Origin: Hevea brasiliensis
Lineage: Eukaryota; Streptophyta; Magnoliopsida; Malpighiales; Euphorbiaceae
Length of the DNA: 64,000 nt
Reading direction: 5' to 3'
Assembly: GCF_030052815.1 (NCBI RefSeq)
Contig: NC_079504.1
Coordinates: 43,208,282 to 43,272,281, forward strand
How positions within the stretch are numbered: the stretch's first letter is position 1; each line of letters opens with the position of its first letter. The notes below the pieces were generated by a model. That model saw only the letters and a list, made by a program, of their open reading frames with translations, ran no database searches and was not told where the DNA came from. A program made the position numbers and the translations under genes. This document shows, one piece after another, positions 49,635-60,858 of this stretch.

Positions 49635-50612
49635 AGTTAGATAGATTGGCATGCTAAGAAGGAGTGAGATTAGCAGTACTACCCATGGCTTCTATGCCCG
49701 GATACCATTGGCAGGCATCAAATGTTTGATATGATTATCACTTATTCATGATTTCTTTGAATAATCATTGGCAGGCACCAAGTGTTCGATATGATTATTC
49801 CTATGCCTTTTATGCCCAATTATATTGCATACTCAGCAGGCACCGATGTGTCCGGCGGTATGACGGACCGAGACACCAAGTGTCCAATGCCAATAAAACC
49901 CGCGTATCTAATCCGAACAGTCCTGTTAAAGGTTACTTTGGGCACGGAAATAAATTAAGAAAGTTGAATATCGAAATAATAAAAAGGAAAGATCCTATAA
50001 AAATAACATATTTCCAAAGATCGTGAAAATATGGAAATATAAGGAAACGAGAAAAAATATTGTGAAAAATATCTAAAATTGGCATGTAGTTAAACAAATG
50101 AAATGACTATAAAATTTTGATGTTATAAACTCTATATTCTTTTAAATGATTTATGAATATTTAAATGTGCATTTTCCTTATTTCATACAAGCATGAAAAT
50201 TATTCTTTTCATTTGTATATTATACTTTTATTATTTTAGTGCACTACTAAGCAGAAATGCTTAGCGCGATGGTTTCTCCTCGCACAGGTCCAGGTGATAA
50301 GACCCAATAAACTTTGGATAAGGATTTTTGGACTGATCTGCAGTAGTGGTCATTGTCACCTCCGCACATCATTCTGGTAAAGATCATTGGCTCACAATAG
50401 TGCATGATCATATGTATTGTAATTAAACACAAAGTTTATAATTAAATTTTCAAATGTATGATAAATGTGCACATTTAGCAAATGAATGTAATAAAAGAAA
50501 TTTATGTATAGAAATGGATGTGAATAGATAAGGAAAATATGAGTTGTGATTTTAAAATTGCTATATATTCGAGATTTTCTAATATGGACAATTCTTTAAT
50601 GGGTAAGATTTT
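49635..50612 (+). repeat. 3' LTR remnant, left part
   Basis: Matches the 5' LTR from about 46607 ('gatagattggcatgc') to about 47575. Its first half is missing, removed by the same deletion that took RT and integrase. It is interrupted at about 50613 by the reverse-oriented LTR. Confidence 0.85.
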
Positions 50613-53600
50613 TGTCCCATTTTATTTTTCCACAAATTTTATAAAAATTTCGGTAGAGTGCCGTCTGTATTTTGAGAAAACAGTTCTTCAAATACCTGTG
50701 AAAAGCACTTCCAATGATTTATCTCATCAACTTCATCAAATCAACATCCATCCCAACCAATTTCAACATCATTTCTTAAATTCCAAAATTCAACATCATA
50801 AAAAATACTACTAAGTAATTTCATCAAATTAAAACAAAATACTTCCATTCATATTTCATTAAAGATAAAATAATTTACATACATCATTCTAAAATTTACA
50901 TTAGGAAAAATCCAAACTAAAATTTATTACAAGTTTTATACAACTGCTCACGACCATTTTCTACATTTACATATATTTACATACATCAAAATAATTTTTA
51001 CAATCAGGGTATAAAATATACCCGATGGAACTTCAGGGAAGGTGGCTCCATAATCTTTAGTAGCTCACTCTGCTGCTCCTCTAGTCTTTATATCTGCGAC
51101 AACAATAACAGCCATCGCTGAGTACTGTGACTCAGTGGTGCACAACATACTAAAATAATCTTTATACGGAATTTAAATCATACTTATTCAAAAATTGAAC
51201 TGAACATGAGAAATAAATTCAAAACATGATTTATAAAATTTTAATCCAAACAATTTCATTTTGAAAGTCTCAAAACAAATTTCATAAAAACACACAGTTA
51301 TATCATGCCATTCGAAACATAATAATCTCAATAGTCAGAGGCTTATGAGAAATCACATCACAAGGCTAGCTAGCTCAAATATATGGGAACCCATTCTTTT
51401 TCTTCTTCTACTGGCACACACCTCAACACTTCAGCCAGAGAAGGAATCAAAATTTGAAACTGATTTCCCCCACTAGTCATGCTAGTGAGGCATTCAAATA
51501 TATGGTCATGACACAGTGGTTTCAAAACTATCTTAACAATTTACTAAACATTTATTGCCATTTCAAACACAAACAAGTAACCTTTCAACAATTTAAATCA
51601 AAAGCATAAGAAACATTTCAAGATAATGGTGTCACAATGTAATATTTCAATTCATTCAAAACAATGTGCAGAAGAAAATTTACAGAAAGTCTATGTTGTG
51701 CACAAACCTTATACGAGTCGCCTCTTGGCCTTGACTCGATCCCTCGGGTTTTTTTCCGGTATTCTTTTCTACTGAAACACACAGTTTCACAGTGTTTCAG
51801 TATCATAACTTATCATAAATCCAAAAATAAATTTGAATTTACTTATACCTAGCTTTAATATGCTAAACTTGACATTCTTTAAAATTTGTATTTTGGGGTT
51901 ACTATTCACGATACTATTCAAGTCAATTTATTGACTTTCTAAGGCTTAATAGGTATGGGAATTCCAATTTCACCCACATACCACATTTTGGTTACCTAAT
52001 TTGTTGGTTTTGGTTCTTTTTTCAAATTTTAAGTCTTTTAGGCACAAATTTCAAATTTTCAGTTTTGGTGTTCAGTTTTGCACTGTTTTATTAGTTATGT
52101 TGCTGTGATGATTTGGCTAAGTTTTCTTCATAGAAGTTGTTCCTTATTGTCTTAACTTTATTTCCCTTTTTGAATCACTCCATTTGGAGTTTTGTAGCCT
52201 AAGTTATAGCCATTTGAACATGGCTGGCCAAATTTGGTGTTACCCAGAATTCTGGGTAAATTCTGGATTTTTGCAATTTTTGTGGTTGATTGCAGGTGGA
52301 TTTTCAAACAAGTTATGGTCAAACTTTGGGTTTGTTTTCTTCATGAAAGTTGTAGGGCTATGTCTCAGCTTTCTACTAGTAAAAATTCAGGTCATTTGGA
52401 CCTTCCTAGACTAAGTTATGGTCATTACGTAACTATTATTCATTTGATCATTTTTGTACAGGTCAGTGTGCCCAATTCGGATTTAACCTAATTGTTCACT
52501 AAGTTATGGTCACTTTCTGGGCATGATTCCTAAATGAAAAATGTGTCATTTTATGTCTAGTTTCATTCCTAATTGGTCTCACACCAATTGGGTTGGTAAA
52601 TTTTCAGTTTTGATCTCTGAAAAGGACCTTGGTCATGCTGCTTGCATAATGGCCATGACCAATCCGAATTTCCATTTGGTTCCAACACTTTCAACATACC
52701 ACAATTAGTCATACATGACTATTTTTCAGCTCAAACTAGGTCAAACACACCATTTGACCAATTTTCAAAATTTTATCTCCCAAACCCTAGGTTCAAACCC
52801 TAATTCACTTGATTTGTTACATTTAATTGATTCCAAGCATACCAACACCATTTCTCAACTCATTCAAGCTTACATACACTTTTAATTCATTCAAAACACA
52901 TCATATTCTAATACAACTATGGCTGGCCGAAATTCACATATAGTCCTCCAAAGTTATTTTTATTTCATTTTAAGTATATTTCTAGGTTTATTCAACTATA
53001 AACACAATTAATTCAACTAGAACTTCATGTTTAGATTACTAACCTTTATGCAAAAATTTTTTCTCTTCAAACTTCTTCTTTTCTTCTTTCTTTCTCTTTG
53101 AACCTTCTTTTCTAGTTGCCCAAACAAAGTTTAGTTATGGTAAATGAAGTTTCTATGGTGGGATTTTGTTGTCTTCAAGCTCAAAAGTGAGCTTCATGGA
53201 GGATTTGGTGAGGGAGGGATGAGAGAGATGGATCACGGCAATTTGAAGAAGATGAAGGACTTTTTGTTTTGTTTTTTTCTTTTTCTAAATATTTAACCTT
53301 TAGTAAGACCAAAAATTATCCAAAAATTTAAATTTTTAATTATAATGTTTGTTGCATCATGCATGATGTCATGCATGATGTAATTACTTTTTCATTTTTT
53401 TTCTTTTTCTCTTTTTTTTTATTTATTTTTCTTTAGTTCTTTAATTTAATTTCCAATTCCAAAATTTTCTTTTCTCTGATTTTATTTAACAGTTAGGTCA
53501 GGAGTCAGCTCTAGGGGTCAATTGACCAAATTGCCCATCGCCGATTTAACCCGATTTGCAAATAATTCAATATTTCTTCTGGATCCCTGACTTAATTATT

Positions 53601-53939
53601 TGACCGGCTTAACATTTCTTTTTTGTGATTTTCTCTTTTCCACTGTGTTCGCAATAGTCCTAAGGACCGCAACATCACATTTTATGGTTCGAAATTTGAG
53701 TTTAAATCGACTTCGTAGTCCTTCCCGAGAAGTTCACCCATCATTGTGACTCTCGGCTCATTTAACTTCTTGTGTTCTGTTTTTCTTATTTATACTTAAC
53801 TAATTGACAATTGCTAATTATTTGTGTTCAGGACTTCTCTAGGTGTCTTAGATGTGGTTCTAACCCCCTTAATTATCCGGATCGACACCAGTCACCGGAA
53901 TAGTGAAATATACCAAGCTATACAAATAGAGGTGTTACA
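50613..53939 (-). mobile_element. Reverse-oriented solo LTR, related to 32112-36049
   Basis: Its minus strand begins TGTAACACCTC at 53939. The opening (TGTAACACC, then ..CCGGTGACTGGTG..) parallels that of the solo LTR at 32112. Near the other end 50640-50720 is the inverse of 35760-35850, so the two are relatives. The final 200 bp of that relative are missing here. A plausible CA end lies at 50613, but no clean target duplication is visible (ATTTT left, TAAAA right). No gag/pol. Confidence 0.7.
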
Positions 53940-54113
53940 TAAAATATTAAAAATACAGGAAAACTCTTACAGTTTCCATTTAAAATTTCCTTAATTAAAT
54001 TATGATGGAATTAAATTGATCATCAATTGAATAAAATAAGATTAGGTGCTTTGACACAGAATGTGGCATTCCTTTGCTCGACTATATTGTAGATCAGGTA
54101 AGGGGGTGTTACA
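53940..54113 (+). repeat. 3' LTR remnant, right part
   Basis: Resumes the match to the 5' LTR (from about 47578) and ends with GGGTGTTACA before the TTTTA duplication. Confidence 0.88.
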
Positions 54114-54240
54114 TTTTATTTCAATATAACTTTAATTCATGGTAGGTTTAGACTTCATGATTTTGATGATTTTGGTTTCTATTAGCTTAGATAAAATCTT
54201 GTTTTGTAATTTTTAGTTAATTTTCTTTGAGATCATAGGA

Positions 54241-55149
54241 ATTAAATCTTTAACTATAATTTACGTGCCAAAACTCTAGTCTAGTATTTAGTTTATACAT
54301 GATTTAACTTTCTGTTGCATATACAAATAAGATACTACAACCTAAATTAGAGATTCCTTTTTACGTCTAATATTTACACAATGGGCACTTGAATTTCTCT
54401 AATTCACTCCTTAGCTACTAGAAAATATATATGACTAAGTTTTAAGTTTTACCTAGCCTGATGGGAATTGTTTAGTGAAATGAAAATGTATTGATGATTG
54501 TTCCACCACCTGAGCCATTGACAACTGGATGGTAATGGCCCAAATGCATATTTCCACGTAGCCTTAACAGTATTACTTTGAAATGTGAAGATACATTAAA
54601 TGTTGATGTCATTCCCCTGTAGTAACAATATGTGGATGATAAACTACTTTGTCTGAACACATGTCCAATATATTTTTTTTGTCTATTACAAGGTCATGTT
54701 AGTAGCAGAAATTATAGTGTTAAGTACTGATGATCCAAAATGAGTAGTTTTTTTTTTCTCCCTTGAATTAGTGTATAGATTTTGTGAGATTTCTTTACCA
54801 ATTTTTTTAGAGGGACAAAATTACACAATAGGGTGGTAGGTCGCTTCTTAAATGGGGAATTTTAGGATTGAGTAGCAGTGTGTGTGAAGGTGGAAAATCT
54901 GTTGTGTTATTGTGCAGCCTTGAATTTTAGGTGCTCTTTGATTGTTGTGTACCAATAGTCTATCTTAATTGTGTATTACATTGATTCCCTAATAATGCTC
55001 ATTTGACCAATTCTTATAGAAAAAAAAAAAAGTTTTTCCTACTTATTCTTGATTTCTTGTAATTTTAGATACACAAGCTTAATTCAAGCTATATATATAT
55101 ATATATATATCTTAATTTTAATTTCAAGTTGTACCCATAGTCTATCTTA
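54241..55149 (+). repeat. 909-bp tandem duplication, copy 1
   Basis: Shifted by 909 bp this segment matches 55150-56060 almost base for base; the 62-codon minus-strand open frame in each translates identically. The frame has no domain and is not called a gene. The right end of copy 1 includes a short (TA)n that is longer in copy 2. Confidence 0.92.
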
Positions 55150-55995
55150 ATTAAATCTTTAACTATAATTTACATGCCAAAACTCTAGTCTAGTATTTAG
55201 TTTATACATGATTTAACTTTCTATTGCATATACAAACAAGATACTACAACCTAAACTAGAGATTCTTTTTTAGGTCTAATATTTACACAATGGGCACTTG
55301 AATTTCTCTAATTCACTCCTTAGCTACTAGAAAATATATATGACTAAGTTTTAAGTTTTACCTAGCGTGATGGGAATTGTTTAGTGAAATGAAAATGTAT
55401 TGATGATTGTTCCACCACCTGAGCCATTGACAACTGGATGGTAATGGCCCAAATGCATATTTCCACGTAGCCTTAATAGTATTACTTTGAAATGTGAAGA
55501 TACATTAAATGTTGATGTCATTCCCCTGTAGTAACAATATGTGGATGATAAACTACTTTGTCTGAACACATGTCCAATATATTTTTTATCTATTACAAGG
55601 TCATGTTAGTAGCAGAAATTATAGTGTTAAGTATTGATGATCCAAAATCAGTAGTTTTTTTTTCTCTCCCTTGAATTAGTGTATAGATTTTGTGAGATTT
55701 CTTTACCAATTTTTTTAGAGGGACAAAATTACACAATGGGGTGGTAAGTCGCTTCTTAAATGGGGAATTTTAGGATTGAGTAGCAATGTGTGTGAAGGTG
55801 GAAAATCTGTTGTGTTATTGTGCAGCCTTGATTTTTAGGTGCTCTTTAATTGTTGTGTACCAATAGTCTATCTTAATTGTGTATTACATTGATTCCCTAA
55901 TAATGCTCATTTGACCAATTCTTATAGAAAAAAAAAAAGCTTTTCCTACTTATTCTTGATTTCTTGTAATTTTAGATACACAAGCTTAATTCAAG

Positions 55996-56060
<65 letters not shown>
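55150..56060 (+). repeat. 909-bp tandem duplication, copy 2
   Basis: Second copy, ending in an expanded (TA)n at about 55998-56060. Both copies are within CACTA internal sequence. Confidence 0.92.
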
Positions 56061-56064
<4 letters not shown>

Positions 56065-57233
56065 GTCTAGTAGGAAAGGCTACTTGGTACTTGACAATTT
56101 CTTTAATTGGTGTACCTATGTCACCATGTAGTAATTTGGCTATCCTTTTAATCCACAAAATTTTATACCCAACAACTTTTTTTATGTGCACTTTTCATAT
56201 CCATAAAAATCACTAAATAACATGATAAATTTTAGGTCCTTCAAATATGTACATTATATCCAGCTAAAGTAAAAGCACCCAGGTTGGTTATGTAAAATAA
56301 ATATTTTGCATCAATAAGCTATGTTTTATGGGCTATACATAATTTAAAAAAAAAAAAAACATTTCCTTTACCCGTTCCTTCATTTTAAACATATTCTACT
56401 CAAGTCTTGTGCCAACTCACTTCTGAAATATATTAATAGGATTTTTCAGCTTTTAAATACATCAATTTTCAATGTAAAAATATTAATTCTCAACACTTTC
56501 ACTTATCTTTATTTATACGTAAATACAAATATGCTCATTTAATAAGACATCCCTTTGGTACAAGTAAATTCATATGGATTCAAACTAATAACCATCAATT
56601 TTATAGTATCATAATCATCTAAATTCAACAAGCATACATAGCAATATTCTCAAATATTTTCATGATTGAGCAAAACTAATAACCTTTAATTCAAGAGTTT
56701 CAAGTTTATTTGCTTGCCTATTTCACTAAGTACTTCAGTTCCTCAAATGAATTCTTTGCACCACCTACATCATCCTTAATTGAATAAGAACTAAGAAAAA
56801 CAAGAGTTCACTTATCATAAAGAAAGATTCTTTACCTTCAATTTACACAATTTTCTTATTTCTTTACTATCTCAAACTTCACTTAACCTTAGCTCTTTTT
56901 AGCTTGTAGAAGAGAGATGTTGTATTATTTTCTTTCTTTTTCTTTTCTTTTTTTTTTTATTTTTTTATTTGAAACTAGATGGAAGATAGATAATGCAATA
57001 AACAAGCACATCTAACCATTTGGCCAAAAATCTTTGGTGTCAAAATCTTTGAACAGTAAGTCAAAATTAATTGTATGATTTTTATATGCTTGATAATTGC
57101 TCAGTTTTAGCTTTCTTTCATTGCTTGAATTTTATAAGATGCTTGAAATCCATATTGTAGTAGTTGTTAATCTCTTAATTTTTGTATATCCAAATTAAAA
57201 ATAGTTTTTAAATAGGAGGCGATTGTCTCAAGC
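56061..57233. other. CACTA internal non-coding sequence
   Basis: AT-rich, without a recognised exon; may be the 5' untranslated or intron part of the transposon gene. Confidence 0.4.
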
Positions 57234-57329
57234 ATGGAGAAGAGTTGGATCAACCACTAATGATAGGAGAAAGCCAACTTATCAAAAAGAAGTTTTGGAG
57301 TTCCTTGATTTTGCTTTTACTAGTTTATT
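57234..57329 (+). pseudogene. CACTA transposase-associated N-terminal exon
   Basis: The ATG at 57234 begins MEKSWI. After one surplus base near 57255 the frame continues as DRRKPTYQKEVLEFLDFAF. This pattern (M-K-SWM ... Y--GV-EFL-FA) is that of the transposase-associated domain (Pfam PF13963, from memory) at the N-terminus of En/Spm transposases. The exon is followed by T/A-rich intron-like sequence. The catalytic TNP2 region expected downstream is not visible before the right terminus. Confidence 0.45.
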
Positions 57330-57422
57330 TATAATTTCTTTTCATTTTTATAGTTCTAGGTTCTTTGGAAACAAAATTGATTTAATTGACATGTTAATTT
57401 AAAAGGATTTCAATTTTGATAG

Positions 57423-57910
57423 GTTGCACTTCCATCTTCAAATGCTCAAAAGGGGTTATTGAGTGAAGTGCATGAGAACAAAGAAAATTCCAATGTAAGT
57501 GACTAATATACTTAAGAAAAGTTATGTTTTGAGATTATGTTTTAAAATTTAACTTTATCCATTTAATGTTTCCTTGTAGGTTTCTACAAATGCTACTGTA
57601 AGTTGATTAATTTAATTGTTTAAGTGATTAACTCATAAGTATTATTATTTTATTTATAATTCATTGCCATTTTTATAAGGCTAAGTGCTTTGTAGGTTGA
57701 ATGAAAATGTTCAATATGTAACTATCCTGTTAAGGATTACTTAAAGCATATTTGAGAAAAAAAAACGTATGTATTGATTTCTACATGTTTTTTATTGAAT
57801 ATTAATTTTTTTAGTAAGATTTTTTTGTACTGTTATGTGATTTTAATTGTTATGATTTAGATCAACTGTCTTTAAAGGGATTAAATGAAGGACAACTTAG
57901 TCCAATAATT

Positions 57911-57947
<37 letters not shown>

Positions 57948-58908
57948 GCATACCCATACTCACACATTTAAACGTCCCAATTAATTATAAGAATGGGTAG
58001 TGAGGTTTAATGAGTGGAATTGTGTTTCATACAAATTGTAGATGTGTTGAGGTTTGATCATTGGAATTGTGTTGCAATCAAGCTCTTTAGCTATTTCTAG
58101 TAGAATAATTGTGTGGGTAGTAAGTTTTTTATGGCTATCCATCTCTTTTCCTGATTAGGAATTTCAATATCTAAAATTTTGATGATATGTATTTTTTGAT
58201 AAATTATTTTAATATCTAAAACTCTGATTGTGTATGGCCGTGCTTTTTTTAAAAAAAAGAATGTGAAATTCTTGTTGGGCAACTCTATTTCGCTATATAA
58301 CAGGGGCAGTTCTTTTTTTAACATAATCCATTTCATCCCAAGAAACCAGATTGAAATTTGACATTATGCTTTAAGTGTTTCCAGGGGAGTGTCTTCGGAT
58401 AATTTAACTTGACTACTCTTTTATTTTTGTTTTTATGTGTTTTTTTTTGTCCCATGTTGGATTAGTGATGTCAAATATTTAATATTTCTACATTATAAAC
58501 TTTTATGCTAATGATATTGAAAATTTGAATTTCATTTTTTACTTAAAAGTAGAGCTAAAAATTCAACACATACTGTAATTGTATTAGCATGTTGCATGTT
58601 CTTAGGAAATTTGTATTCATGGAATATATACCACACCAAATGTAATCTTATCTGATGGGTGTATATTTGTTGAAAACAAAATTATTTTTTTCAGTCAATT
58701 AACTAAGCTACAATAATTATTTATTTCTCATGGCCATGCTTCAACTTATGCAGCTCAATTGTGGCATTCATCACAACCTTTGTAACTGCATTTTTTCTAT
58801 AAAGAGTTGTGTTGAAATTTTAGTTTTTGGTTTGTATTTTTACAGGCTAAAGAGTTAAGATGTGGTGCAACACATAATCAAGATGCTACAACATCACTTA
58901 GGAGATAA
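57423..58908 (+). pseudogene. Possible small exons of the CACTA gene
   Basis: Several short segments are bordered by good splice signals. They are 57423-57494 (24 open codons, donor GTAAGTG), 57580-57597 (acceptor TTGTAG, donor GTAAGTTG), 57861-57910 (acceptor GATTTAG, donor GTAAGTC) and 58846-58908 (acceptor TTTACAG, stop TAA). Together they suggest a multi-exon transcript from the exon at 57234. The phase does not match between the second and third of these, so an exon is missed or the gene has decayed. No domain is recognised. Confidence 0.3.
57915..57947. repeat. (CT)n microsatellite
   Basis: About 16 CT repeats just after a putative splice donor. Confidence 0.95.
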
Positions 58909-59500
58909 TGCTTTTCTTACAAATTCATTTTGGTGCGGTTCTTTTTTTTTGAAAATGATGTAGTTTGTGGGTCACTTTAGTTTTGTTTTCTTGGTAAGTG
59001 AAGAATCTTTTTCACATTAGAAAACTATTACATATTCTTACTATCCAAAAATTGTCTTCTTATGTAACTATATATTTTGTGACAATTATTGTTTTAATTA
59101 GGAACAATATATTTTGAGAAGAAAATGCATTTTTTGGAGTTGGAAGGCTTTTGAAGATTCAATAACATCAAATTATTATTGAGAAAGCCTTAGCAATTTA
59201 GTGGTGGCTCATACTCTCAAGCTCTCTCTATGCATGTTAATATTTTGTATAAACCTTTTATTGTAATATGATATAAAATTAATATTATTATTTTTTAGTG
59301 TTTACAAATTGGTTTAGTTCTTTAATTTTAATTGTTTATGAACTTCCATTTTAATTAATCCAGATTTGTTATTGCTTTATTTTTACTAGGAACAAATAAG
59401 AAGATAATCATCTAAACAGACACAAGAATGACAAATATTATGATGCTGCAATTGAGCATTGATGTTTATGTTTACTAAGGCCTTTAAATTGTTCCCACAT
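58909..59500. other. CACTA internal non-coding sequence
   Basis: AT-rich; no exon or repeat recognised beyond simple T runs. Confidence 0.4.
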
Positions 59501-60105
59501 ATGTATGACAAATTATTATATTTGGAAGGCTTTTCTACTTGAATTACTATGCAAATATACTAGAGGTATGAATTTTATAAGTTAATGAAATTATATTATT
59601 TTCTAATATTTTATTTATTTTATAAATAATATGAATTTTAATTTTTTAATTTTTAGAATTACATTTTATTATAAAATGGTGTTACTATAATTTGGCCATA
59701 ATGAGCTTTAGTTTTCGTTACAAAAAAAAAAAAAAACCATTATTGGTTTTAGTGGGGAAACTCTATTGCCACAAATGATACTTTTAGTGGCGAATTTTCA
59801 TGTATGACAAATTATTATATTTGGAAGGCTTTTCTACTTGAATTACTATGTAAATGTACTAGATGTATGAATTTTATAAGTTAATGAAATTATATTATTT
59901 TCTAATATTTTATTTATTTTATAAATAATATGAATTTTAATTTTTTAATTTTTAGAATTACATTTTATTATAAAATGGTGTTACTATAATTTGGCCATAA
60001 TGAGCTTTAGTTTTCGTTCCAAAAAAAAAAAAAAAAAAAACCATTATTGGTTTTAGTGGGGAAACTCTGTTGCCACAAATGATATTTTTAGTGGCGAATT
60101 TTCAT
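59501..60105 (+). repeat. About 299-bp tandem duplication near CACTA right end
   Basis: ATGTATGACAAATTATTATA starts at 59501 and again at 59800, and the following 290 bp match closely, including an A-run and 'CCATTATTGGTTTTAGTGGGG'. The unit carries subterminal TAGTGGCGAA motifs, so the duplication increases the number of likely transposase-binding sites. Confidence 0.9.
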
Positions 60106-60552
60106 TTTGCCACTAATATAAATCTTTTTGTGGCGAACCTATTGTGACTAAAATATATGATTTTTTTTATTAAATTTATTTTTAGTGGCGAAAATTTTAT
60201 AATTAGTGACTATTTGCTTCCCCACAAATAGGTATGTTTTAGTGGCACAACCAGCCTTTGCCACTAATACCAATCATTTGTGGCGACCCAATTGCCACTG
60301 AAAATATTTTGTTTGTATTATAATTCTACTATTAGTAGCGAACATATTGATCATTAGTGGCGAAATTATAGAGCCACAACAAATTTATTATTTTGTGGCG
60401 AAACCCTAATTCGCTACTAAAATTTTTTGTGACGCACCAATTGTGGCGAAATTGTGGTGATTTTTTTTTGTGTCGTTAAAGGCTTTTGTGGCAAAAAAGT
60501 GACCTTTTATGGTGAAATTTTTCCCCACAAAAGCCTTTTTTTTTTTGTAGTG
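60030..60552 (+). repeat. CACTA right subterminal region and terminus
   Basis: Dense direct and inverted copies of TAGTGGCGAA / TTCGCCACTA and TTTGTGGCGA, ending in GTAGTG at 60552. This is the classic appearance of a CACTA subterminal region. Confidence 0.88.
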
Positions 60553-60555
60553 ACT

Positions 60556-60858
60556 AGTAGTTTCCAGAGGTTTTAAAAGAGTGATTTTTGAAGGGGACTG
60601 TCTCATTTTAATCAAAGTTTTGCAAGGTGGAAACACTCCTTCGGGCATTCAAAATCTAGTCCACGACATTCATTCGCTAATGAGACACTTGGACTTTTTC
60701 CCTTTTGTGCATGTTGGTCGGTCTTGTAACAAAGTTGCACATAAGTTAGCACAAGATGTCTCATTTGCAATTAATCCTTTGTATCAACAAGAAGTTGCAT
60801 TGGGCAGGATGCTCCTTCTTTTCTTTCAATGAATTTTCAATCTTCGGAAAAAAAATCC
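60556..60858 (+). pseudogene. LINE RNase H-like region, right half, and 3' end
   Basis: Continues the domain cut at 14486. After a one-base shift near 60570 it reads RGFKRVIFEGDCLILIKVLQGG, then 'HSLMRHLDFFPFVHVGRSCNKVAHKLAQ', the C-terminal RNase H-like pattern (E-GD and the N-x-x-AH-LA box). A stop at 60830-60832 is followed 18 bases later by an A-run at 60849, which I take as the LINE's 3' tail. Confidence 0.78.

Larger units (their letters stand above)
44528..54113 (+). mobile_element. Tekay-like Ty3/gypsy element with internal deletion
   Basis: It starts TGTAACGTCCCG and ends GGGGGTGTTACA, flanked by TTTTA (44523-44527 and 54114-54118). The 5' LTR is 44528-47751, the PBS TGGTATCAGAGC. 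Gag and protease remnants follow, then the sequence jumps at about 49635 into the middle of the 3' LTR. RT, RNase H, integrase and the first part of the 3' LTR are missing. A reverse-oriented LTR lies inside the 3' LTR. Long LTRs, the Met PBS and the gag type suggest the Tekay/Del group of chromoviruses, but with pol gone this is inference. Confidence 0.88.
14487..60552 (+). mobile_element. CACTA (En/Spm) DNA transposon with nested insertions
   Basis: The left terminus is CACTACAACAAAAT at 14487; the right terminus is the inverse, TTTTTTTTGTAGTG ending at 60552. Both are flanked by the 3-bp duplication ACT (14484-14486 and 60553-60555), as CACTA elements produce. The two flanks join into one LINE RNase H-like domain, independent support that a single insertion made both ends. 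Subterminal regions carry many TGGCGAA/TTCGCCA motifs, as expected for transposase binding. After removing the nested elements about 10 kb remains. A transposase-associated exon is recognisable at 57234, but I see no TNP2 catalytic core, so this copy is defective. The plus orientation is inferred from that exon. Confidence 0.85.

Noticed and set aside
54472..55569. Two identical 62-residue minus-strand proteins as a gene pair
   Set aside because: Identity follows from the recent tandem duplication; no domain, promoter or splice support.
55911..56216. Open frame with a Tyr-Ile repeat
   Set aside because: Again a translated (TA)n run at the end of the 909-bp duplication.
14487..60552. Two unrelated CACTA elements supplying the left and right ends
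   Set aside because: Matching ACT duplications and the LINE domain that rejoins across the ends favour one element, though family-level comparison of the ends was not possible here.
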